A stretch of 64,000 bases of DNA, taken from NCBI RefSeq assembly GCF_051846915.1, contig NZ_JBPYCR010000010.1, positions 29,518 through 93,517 on the forward strand. Direction: 5' to 3'. The stretch comes from JBPYCR01 sp051846915. Lineage in GTDB: Bacteria > Bacillota > Bacilli > Bacillales > Amphibacillaceae. Shown here piece by piece: positions 58,578-64,000 of the stretch. The notes beneath the pieces were generated by a model. The model was not told where the DNA came from, did no database searches, and saw nothing but the letters and a program-made list of their open reading frames with translations. The stretch's first letter is position 1. The number at the start of each line of letters is the position of its first letter. The translations under genes were made by a program, and so were the position numbers.

Positions 58578-60635
58578 TTATGATTCTTCTCTCTCTTTTT
58601 TTAAATCGAAATAAGCATCCATTAATCGCGTCCCCAGTTTATGGTTTACGGGGTAATTAGAACCTTTCCCAGTATTTGGAACCATAACAGCAAAAGCAAT
58701 TTCTGGATTATCCATTGGTGCGTAGCCAACGAGTGCAAGGTTTTCGGTGTCAGCCAATTTTTTACCATCTTCATAAATAGCATTCTCCGCTGTACCAGTC
58801 TTTCCTACTGCATTATAGCTTTTGCCTGACCAATATTTATAACCGGTTCCACCTGACTCTTGAAAAACTCGTCGAAACCCTTCTTGTACGCGTTTAATTT
58901 CACTATCTTCCATTTGAACACGGTTCAGCACTTTCGTATTTAAACCCTTATACAATGACCCCAACTCATTTTCTTCAACAGTCGGTTCTCTTATTTCCTT
59001 TACAAAGTGAGGCTTGACTCTATACCCGTCATTGGCGATGGTTGATATATATTGTGCCATCTGCAGCGTTGTATACGTATCATACTGCCCAATAGCATAG
59101 TCCATCAACAAACCAGGTATATAATCATCGCCTCGCACACCGGTTGCTTCATAAGGAAAATCAACACCTGTTTTTACACCAAGACCAAATTGGTTAAAGT
59201 AACTCCTCATTTCATCGAAGGCCGCACTATTAAATGTCGGCCGGCCATTATCCGGAAATGGATGGCGATATTCTCCACCCATACGCAATGCAATGTAATA
59301 CATGTAGACGTTTGACGATAATTTAAGGGCCGTTTGATCATTAACAGCTCCTATACCAGAACGATACGATTTTTTTGGAGGTGTATCTATAATTTTAATC
59401 GTCCTATCATAAAAAACCTGATGAGGTGAAATTACACCAGACTCATAACCCGCCAATACGGTTGCGCCTTTTATGGAAGACCCGGGAAGATGAGCATCAT
59501 ATAACGCCTTATAAGACTTATCTTCAAATTTATTTTTATCACGGTTGTAATGCTGGCCAGATAGAGCAATAATTTCTCCGGTTTGTGGATTCATTGCAAC
59601 GGCAATTGCATCATCCAAATACTGGTTTTGATAAGGGGATTTTTGAATGGTGTTTTTCAATTCCTCCCGAACAATCTCATCCAGTCGTTCCTGAAACTCC
59701 ATATCAATCGTTAATATTAAATCTTTTCCTCTTTCTCCAGGTACGATTACTTCAGAATCAATCACTTTGCCGGATTTTGTTGTCGTATATTGAATTTGTT
59801 CTTTTCTTCCACGCAACACGTCTTCATATTGTTCTTCTAGCCCACTTATTCCTACTCGGTCATTTCTGTTGTATCCGCGCGATAAATAATATTGTTCTTT
59901 GTCTGCCGGTATACCCTGATCTTGCGATGTAATCGATCCAATAAAAGAATTAAATGTATCGCCATAAGTTTGTTCTCGCTTCCAATCGGTTGTTGCATTA
60001 ATACCCGGTAAAATATCGAGATGTTCTGCAATTTGTGCATACTCTTCCGGTGTTACATTTTCATTTTTTACGACATGAGGTGTGAGTGAGTATGCCTTAT
60101 CCAATTCTTTTTTGATAGCAATTACTTCAAGAACCTTTTTAGAGTAATTACTCACCTCTTTTTCCTTAATTCGTTCCAAAGCAAGATCATATTGTTCAAC
60201 ATCATCCAGATCTTCTTTTTCTTCATCTGAAATTCTACTCACTGCTTCTTCCTTGTTTTTTAAATACCAGTACTCTTTTTTATTTCTTAAACTTAGCTTA
60301 TCTAGATAATCATCACTGTCCATGGACATATACGTTGCTAATGTTTCAGCAAGCTCAAGTTTTTTCTCTGGTTGTATGCCTTTTGGCGGAGTATACGTAA
60401 TGGAGTACAATGGTTTATTATCAACAATAACGTTAAGGTTCCGATCAAACATCTTTCCTCGGGGAACTGGGAGTTTCGTTGTATCTTGAATTGTCCGGTC
60501 AATTTCTTGTTGAAAGCCCTCACCTTTTAAAATTTGTACAATTCCTAGCTGGACAATTAATACAGAAAACAATAGAAAAACAACGAAAAACAATATATTT
60601 AATCGAAAAGGGAGTTGTGCCTTTTTCTTTTTCAT
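58578..60635 (-). CDS. pbpA: Class B penicillin-binding protein 2A (PbpA)
   Basis: 685-aa peptidoglycan transpeptidase of the elongation type. N-terminal membrane helix (LNILFFVVFLLFSVLIVQL), dimerisation/pedestal domain, and transpeptidase domain with SxxK in PGSSIKG (about 385), SxN in KLSSNVYMY and KTG in GKTGTAEN (about 611). Matches PBP2a of rod-shaped bacilli; location before yqgE and sodA is conserved. GGGAG upstream with long spacing (12 nt). Confidence 0.92.
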   Translation of the reverse strand: MKKKKAQLPFRLNILFFVVFLLFSVLIVQLGIVQILKGEGFQQEIDRTIQDTTKLPVPRGKMFDRNLNVIVDNKPLYSITYTPPKGIQPEKKLELAETLATYMSMDSDDYLDKLSLRNKKEYWYLKNKEEAVSRISDEEKEDLDDVEQYDLALERIKEKEVSNYSKKVLEVIAIKKELDKAYSLTPHVVKNENVTPEEYAQIAEHLDILPGINATTDWKREQTYGDTFNSFIGSITSQDQGIPADKEQYYLSRGYNRNDRVGISGLEEQYEDVLRGRKEQIQYTTTKSGKVIDSEVIVPGERGKDLILTIDMEFQERLDEIVREELKNTIQKSPYQNQYLDDAIAVAMNPQTGEIIALSGQHYNRDKNKFEDKSYKALYDAHLPGSSIKGATVLAGYESGVISPHQVFYDRTIKIIDTPPKKSYRSGIGAVNDQTALKLSSNVYMYYIALRMGGEYRHPFPDNGRPTFNSAAFDEMRSYFNQFGLGVKTGVDFPYEATGVRGDDYIPGLLMDYAIGQYDTYTTLQMAQYISTIANDGYRVKPHFVKEIREPTVEENELGSLYKGLNTKVLNRVQMEDSEIKRVQEGFRRVFQESGGTGYKYWSGKSYNAVGKTGTAENAIYEDGKKLADTENLALVGYAPMDNPEIAFAVMVPNTGKGSNYPVNHKLGTRLMDAYFDLKKEREES

Positions 60636-60725
60636 TCTCGTAGATCGCTCCCGCCTGTAAACATTTCTTTATTTTTATACCTAATTATTTATTATACCAT
60701 CTTCTCCCTAATATTTTAATGGGTC

Positions 60726-62000
60726 TTAACGTTTTTTTTCATCTGACAATTGTTCTTTAACAATAACTTCTTCCTTGCCAGAAAGATCTGCTAAATTTAC
60801 ATCTTTCATAAAGAAGTAAATAATTAAATATCCGGCTCCAAATATTGCTAGCAGAACAGGTATAACTTTTTCCGCAGACATAATCGACACTGAGATAAGA
60901 AAAATGACGATTGCCAGTACACGTCCAATATTTACAAATAGTTCCCGCACAACAATATATTCAACACGCAATTCTTTTGCAAAACGTGCTTGGCCAATTA
61001 CATCATACGTCATAGAAATATATGGTACGTTAATAATCGGATAGGCAATCCCAATTACAATTGCATAAACCATTAAATGCCAATAGCTAATTTGAAACAA
61101 TATAATATAAATGGAGAAATACAACATGAGCCCACCGATTAAGATTGCTTTTTTACGTTTCGAAGGCTTAATCACTTTTGTTGCTACAAAATAAAAGATA
61201 AACGAAAGGCCGGATAAAAATAAATTAAACGTACCTAATGCCAGCTCGCTTTTTGTCGTTAAAAACACCCATATTGTAATGACAAATAAAAATATGCCTT
61301 CCCTCAATCCCTGAGAAACATGAGCATGTAAGGCCTTTTGCCAATTTTTATTATTTAGTCGTTCATTTAAAATTAACTTAAATTTAAATTGACCTTCAGC
61401 ATTTCTTCGTTTAAGAAAAAAACTAAACACAACTGCAAGTATAAACAATAGAAATGATACGGTAAATATAGTAGTATACCCTGTATTGGCAGCCATTATG
61501 GAAATAATAAACCCTGCAAGAATAGGGCCAATCATGCCTCCAAAAGATTCCAACACTCCTAAAAACCCATTAAAAAAATCTCTAGTATCCGGTTCCGTTA
61601 TTTCAAATGTCAATACATTAAAAGCCAGCCAATAAAATCCGTAACCAATACCTAGAAAACTTCCGAGCATAAAATTAAAGTAAGCCGCCTTCTCACCAAT
61701 AATCAATACGCTCAAAAAGAAAATCGATAAAAAGATAACTCCTAAACGTAAGACAATAATTCGATCAACTTTCTTCGCTAATTTTCCAGCAAGGATAAAT
61801 GCCGCTGGTTGAAACAAAAAAATCCCCAAATTATACATTGCAATTGTTATATAATCACCGGATTGCTTCCATAAATAAACATTAACAAATGTATTTGACA
61901 AAAATATACCCAATGAATACAATCCACCAATTACTAACAAGAGAATTAAATCACGGGTAATTTCCACTTTATCGAATAAAGAATGTAATAAACGATGCAT
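60726..62000 (-). CDS. yqgE: MFS transporter YqgE
   Basis: 424 aa, 11-12 membrane helices, major facilitator fold (for example GVLESFGGMIGPILAGFIIS, VIGIAYPIINVPYISMTYD). Substrate unknown. Synteny pbpA-yqgE-sodA supports the name. The start codon lies in one arm of a perfect 13-bp inverted repeat (61998-62010 / 62043-62055); AAAGGGG precedes it by about 10 nt. Confidence 0.87.
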   Translation of the reverse strand: MHRLLHSLFDKVEITRDLILLLVIGGLYSLGIFLSNTFVNVYLWKQSGDYITIAMYNLGIFLFQPAAFILAGKLAKKVDRIIVLRLGVIFLSIFFLSVLIIGEKAAYFNFMLGSFLGIGYGFYWLAFNVLTFEITEPDTRDFFNGFLGVLESFGGMIGPILAGFIISIMAANTGYTTIFTVSFLLFILAVVFSFFLKRRNAEGQFKFKLILNERLNNKNWQKALHAHVSQGLREGIFLFVITIWVFLTTKSELALGTFNLFLSGLSFIFYFVATKVIKPSKRKKAILIGGLMLYFSIYIILFQISYWHLMVYAIVIGIAYPIINVPYISMTYDVIGQARFAKELRVEYIVVRELFVNIGRVLAIVIFLISVSIMSAEKVIPVLLAIFGAGYLIIYFFMKDVNLADLSGKEEVIVKEQLSDEKKR

Positions 62001-62055
62001 ATCTCAAAACCCCTTTTGTATAGTTTATAGTGTAAACAAAACGTTTTGAGATATG
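61998..62055 (-). promoter_or_regulatory. 13-bp inverted repeat over the yqgE start codon
   Basis: CATATCTCAAAAC and its exact complement GTTTTGAGATATG separated by 32 nt. In the mRNA the 3' arm carries the ATG and abuts the ribosome site, so pairing would block translation; alternatively it is a DNA operator. Confidence 0.55.
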
Positions 62056-62107
62056 TAAAAAAGCTTTATGTAATACATATGAAAATAGTGGTATTTGAAT
62101 AGACATT

Positions 62108-62145
62108 AATAAAGGCACGAAGCATATATGCTTCGTGCCTTTATT
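62108..62145 (-). terminator. Terminator of sodA
   Basis: Perfect 18-bp stem (AATAAAGGCACGAAGCAT and complement) with 2-nt centre; likely works both ways. Confidence 0.92.
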
Positions 62146-62155
62146 GCTAAATTAT

Positions 62156-62767
62156 TTACTTTGCATTATTAAAGTTTTTTTCCACTTCATCCCAGTTCAC
62201 GACGTTCCAGAAAGCTTTTGCGTATTCTGGTCTTCTGTTCTGATACTTTAAATAGTACGCATGCTCCCAAACATCAAGTCCTAATAAAGGAGTCTTTCCC
62301 TCCATTAGAGGTGAATCTTGGTTTGGTGTACTTGTAATTTCAACATTTCCGTTATCCATTACAAGCCATGCCCACCCGGAACCAAATCTTCCAGCAGCCG
62401 CAGCTTCGAAATCTTCTTTAAACTTGTCAAAACTGCCAAATTTAGCATTAATTTTATCCGCTAATTCACCTGATGGCTCACCGCCGCCATTCGGAGATAG
62501 TGTCTTCCAGAAAAGACTATGGTTTGCATGTCCACCACCATTATTACGTACAGCAGTACGAATGTTTTCAGGTACAGCATTTAGATCAGAGATTAAGTCT
62601 TCTACGGATTTTTGCTGAAGATCACTGTGCCCTTCGAGTGCACCATTTAACTTTGTAACGTAAGTATTATGGTGTTTCGTATGGTGAATATTCATCGTTT
62701 CTTTGTCAATTGTAGGTTCTAAAGCATCGTATGCATAAGGTAATTCAGGTAATTCAAATTTAGCCAT
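62156..62767 (-). CDS. sodA: Superoxide dismutase (Mn/Fe)
   Basis: 203 aa. N-terminal ELPELPYAYDALEPTIDKETM with the metal His in MNIHHTKHHNTYV, second His in GGHANHSLFW, and DVWEHAYYLKYQNRRPEYAKAFWNVVNW with the Asp/His ligands. The GGGHANHSLFWKTLSPNGGG pattern is that of the Mn type. GGGAG upstream of ATG. Confidence 0.96.
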   Translation of the reverse strand: MAKFELPELPYAYDALEPTIDKETMNIHHTKHHNTYVTKLNGALEGHSDLQQKSVEDLISDLNAVPENIRTAVRNNGGGHANHSLFWKTLSPNGGGEPSGELADKINAKFGSFDKFKEDFEAAAAGRFGSGWAWLVMDNGNVEITSTPNQDSPLMEGKTPLLGLDVWEHAYYLKYQNRRPEYAKAFWNVVNWDEVEKNFNNAK

Positions 62768-62870
62768 TGTTTATCGTCTCCCTTTAAATTACTTTGTTTT
62801 TGGAAGAATTGGTAATTCAACCCTTCATTTAAAGAGTAACAAAGCTATTACGTTCATGCAAATTATAAGC

Positions 62871-62909
62871 ATATAAAGAGCACAGTCGCTATCACTGTGC
62901 TCTTTATAT
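62871..62909 (-). terminator. Terminator of the tRNA cluster
   Basis: Perfect 16-bp stem ATATAAAGAGCACAGT with 7-nt loop, 5 nt after the tRNA-Phe 3' end. The T-run is short (TTTATAT). Confidence 0.8.
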
Positions 62910-62913
62910 AGAA

Positions 62914-62986
62914 TGGCTCGAGACGGAATCGAACCGCCGACACAAGGATTTTCAGTCCTTTGCTCTACCGACTGAGCTATCGAGCC
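62914..62986 (-). tRNA. tRNA-Phe (GAA)
   Basis: Cloverleaf of 73 nt: acceptor GGCTCGA/TCGAGCC, D arm TAGCTCAGTCGGTAGAGCA, anticodon loop CTGAAAA with GAA, T arm GGTTCGATTCC, discriminator A. CCA is not encoded. Confidence 0.96.
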
Positions 62987-63037
62987 GTAATATGTAATTG
63001 ATTACCTAAAATCTATACTAATAATGATTATTGATTG

Positions 63038-63144
63038 ACCCCTGCATCTTCAAGATATCCAGAGATGTTCTGTGCTTCGGGGTTACTCGTAGCTTATTCG
63101 GTGGATGTTAATGCTCGTTGCTCTACCGACTGAGCTATCTAGCC
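63038..63144 (-). pseudogene. tRNA-Phe-like 5' half fused to a repeated unit (unit 1)
   Basis: GGCTAGATAGCTCAGTCGGT then AGAGCA matches the first half of the neighbouring tRNA-Phe at almost every base, but no anticodon arm or T arm follows. Instead there is a 75-nt segment with AACATC, GAATAAG, TACGAGT and a small hairpin CATCT...AGATG. The same combination occurs again at 63195-63286. Confidence 0.7.
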
Positions 63145-63194
63145 ATATGATATTAAATTGTACATTGTATTATGTATGAGTTCATGCATGATTG

Positions 63195-63286
63195 CTACAT
63201 CTTCAAAATTATTCAGAGATGTTTCGGACTGACTCGTACCTTATTCTACGGATGTTATGCCCGTTGCTTTACTGACTGAGCTATAA
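63195..63286 (-). pseudogene. tRNA-like 5' half fused to a repeated unit (unit 2)
   Basis: TATAGCTCAGTCAGTAAAGC resembles a D arm; the acceptor strand is lost. It is followed by the same segment as unit 1 (AACATCC, GAATAAG, TACGAGT, and the 6-bp hairpin ACATCT...AGATGT). Roughly 75% identical to unit 1 by eye. Confidence 0.65.
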
Positions 63287-63325
63287 TATATTATGAAGAT
63301 GCACGAACCTATGTAAAACAAAATA

Positions 63326-63415
63326 AGGAGGAAGAGGGATTCGAACCCCCGCGGGCTTTGACACCCCTGTCGGTTTTCAAGACCGATCCCTTCAACCAGA
63401 CTTGGGTATTCCTCC
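63326..63415 (-). tRNA. tRNA-Ser (TGA)
   Basis: 90-nt class II tRNA: acceptor GGAGGAA/TTCCTCC, anticodon loop CTTGAAA with TGA, long variable arm, GGTTCGAATCC T arm. The base after the acceptor stem reads T, where serine tRNAs usually have G73; CCA not encoded. Confidence 0.95.
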
Positions 63416-63427
63416 GAATTATTGAAA

Positions 63428-63504
63428 TGGTGGACCCTGCAGGATTCGAACCTGCGACCGATCGGTTATGAGCCGATAGCTCTAACCAACTGAGCTAAGG
63501 GTCC
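63428..63504 (-). tRNA. tRNA-Ile2 (CAT, lysidine type) or Met
   Basis: 77 nt with encoded CCA; acceptor GGACCCT/AGGGTCC, D arm TTAGCTCAGTTGGTTAGAGC, anticodon loop GCTCATAAC. Its similarity to bacterial Ile2 tRNAs and its place next to a normal elongator Met tRNA favour tRNA-Ile2 read after lysidine modification by TilS. Confidence 0.9.
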
Positions 63505-63521
63505 AGCAAATTAAAATTTCA

Positions 63522-63598
63522 TGGTAGCGGCGGAGGGGATCGAACCCACGACCTCACGGGTATGAACCGTACGCTCTCGCCAGCTGAGCTACGCCGCC
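63522..63598 (-). tRNA. tRNA-Met (CAT, elongator)
   Basis: 77 nt with encoded CCA; acceptor begins GGCGGCG (G1-U72), D arm AGCTCAGCTGGCGAGAGC, anticodon loop GTTCATACC. Closely matches Bacillus elongator tRNA-Met. Confidence 0.94.
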
Positions 63599-63604
63599 AC
63601 AAGG

Positions 63605-63676
63605 CTCCACAGGTAGGATTCGAACCTACGACCGATCGGTTAACAGCCGATAGCTCTACCACTGAGCTACTGTGGA
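63605..63676 (-). tRNA. tRNA-Asn (GTT)
   Basis: 72 nt: acceptor TCCACAG/CTGTGGA, discriminator G, anticodon loop CTGTTAA, T arm GGTTCGAATCC. CCA not encoded (reads CCT). Confidence 0.96.
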
Positions 63677-63770
63677 TTATTTTTAACTTAAAATAGAAAA
63701 AAATTAAGCCGAATAAATACTGTCACCAAGTCCTTTTTACTTCATGTAAATAATTAAGGCGACGAGATAT

Positions 63771-63799
63771 AATTTACCATGTTCGACAACATCTGTCAA
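63771..63799 (-). promoter_or_regulatory. Sigma-A promoter of the tRNA cluster
   Basis: Minus strand TTGACA, 17 nt, TAAATT, about 95 nt before tRNA-Asn; a perfect -35 suits a strong stable-RNA promoter. Confidence 0.75.
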
Positions 63800-63835
63800 C
63801 ATATTTTTTGAATTAAAATATTAAAGAGCATTTTT

Positions 63836-63891
63836 GAAAGGGCTATAGTATATGCACCAGACAAAACACCAATACATACTATAGCACTTTC
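63836..63891. repeat. Imperfect inverted repeat downstream of phoU
   Basis: GAAAG-GCTATAGTAT-TG and CA-ACTATAGC-CTTTC arms with a ~20-nt loop. It lacks a T-run on the minus strand, so it may be a weak terminator of phoU, an mRNA-stabilising stem, or a repeat. Confidence 0.5.
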
Positions 63892-63928
63892 AGTTATCGT
63901 TTTCAACTAAATTATTAAAATTGAATAA

Positions 63929-64000
63929 TTATAATTTTTCGCTTAATACTTCTTCTGCTATGTTAACTGCATGATCCCCTATACGCTCTAAGTTACTAAT
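63929..64000 (-). CDS. phoU: PhoU, C-terminal fragment (cut by window edge)
   Basis: The last 23 codons read ISNLERIGDHAVNIAEEVLS then EKL and stop. LERIGDHAxNIAE is the C-terminal signature of the phosphate-transport regulator PhoU. The pst operon lies near pbpA-sodA in B. subtilis as well. Confidence 0.88.
   Translation of the reverse strand: MSNLERIGDHAVNIAEEVLSEKL

Noticed and set aside
1..64000. CRISPR arrays or prophage genes
   Set aside because: No regularly spaced direct repeats with unique spacers and no integrase, capsid or terminase-like proteins were seen; all regions follow a conserved chromosomal order.

Overview
The window is chromosomal DNA from a low-GC, endospore-forming Firmicute of the family Bacillaceae. 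Gene content and order point to a halophilic or alkaliphilic relative of Oceanobacillus/Virgibacillus/Lentibacillus (inference; no search was run). The gene order largely follows the Bacillus subtilis segment from yqjA through spo0A, the spoIIIA operon, comG and pbpA-sodA to the pst/phoU region. Differences are an IS element, an OLE RNA locus, a B12-dependent ribonucleotide reductase, and several missing genes (ptb, dxs, glcK, yqhQ/aroQ).

Left part (1-20500, mostly minus strand). The yqjA start and brxB are followed by the branched-chain keto-acid pathway (bcd, buk, lpdV, bkdAA, bkdAB, bkdB). This operon sits behind a clear sigma-54 promoter and next to its enhancer-binding activator bkdR. 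Then come yqzF and an aspartokinase (plus strand) and the sporulation master regulator spo0A with a sigma-H promoter. An ISLre2-type element separates spo0A from spoIVB. recN, argR, yqxC/tlyA and oapA follow, then a ~600-nt OLE RNA gene.

Middle (20500-41200). ispA-xseB-xseA-folD-nusB, yqhY and accC-accB are followed by the eight-gene spoIIIA operon. That operon has a sigma-E promoter but is split by ~620 bp of composite repeat between spoIIIAB and spoIIIAC. Next are efp, a Xaa-Pro peptidase, yqhR, yqhP, a patatin-like protein, mntR and nrdJ; nrdJ has a pair of NrdR boxes over its promoter.

Right part (41200-64000). A rhodanese, a SNF2 helicase and yqhG precede the seven-gene comG operon for the competence pseudopilus. 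Small conserved Bacillus genes follow (yqgY, yqgX, yqgW, yqgQ, yqgO), with an LTA synthase, a rhomboid protease, thiF, a 5-formyl-THF cyclo-ligase and rpmG. Two membrane-anchored proteins, pbpA, an MFS transporter and sodA lead to a tRNA cluster (Asn, Met, Ile2, Ser, two tRNA-like remnants, Phe) and the 3' end of phoU.

The most notable non-coding content is: the OLE RNA with its partner gene oapA; three copies of a dispersed intergenic element, one of them enlarged by nested insertions; a MITE-like element; two repeated half-tRNA units inside the tRNA operon; and a 13-bp inverted repeat covering the start codon of the MFS gene.
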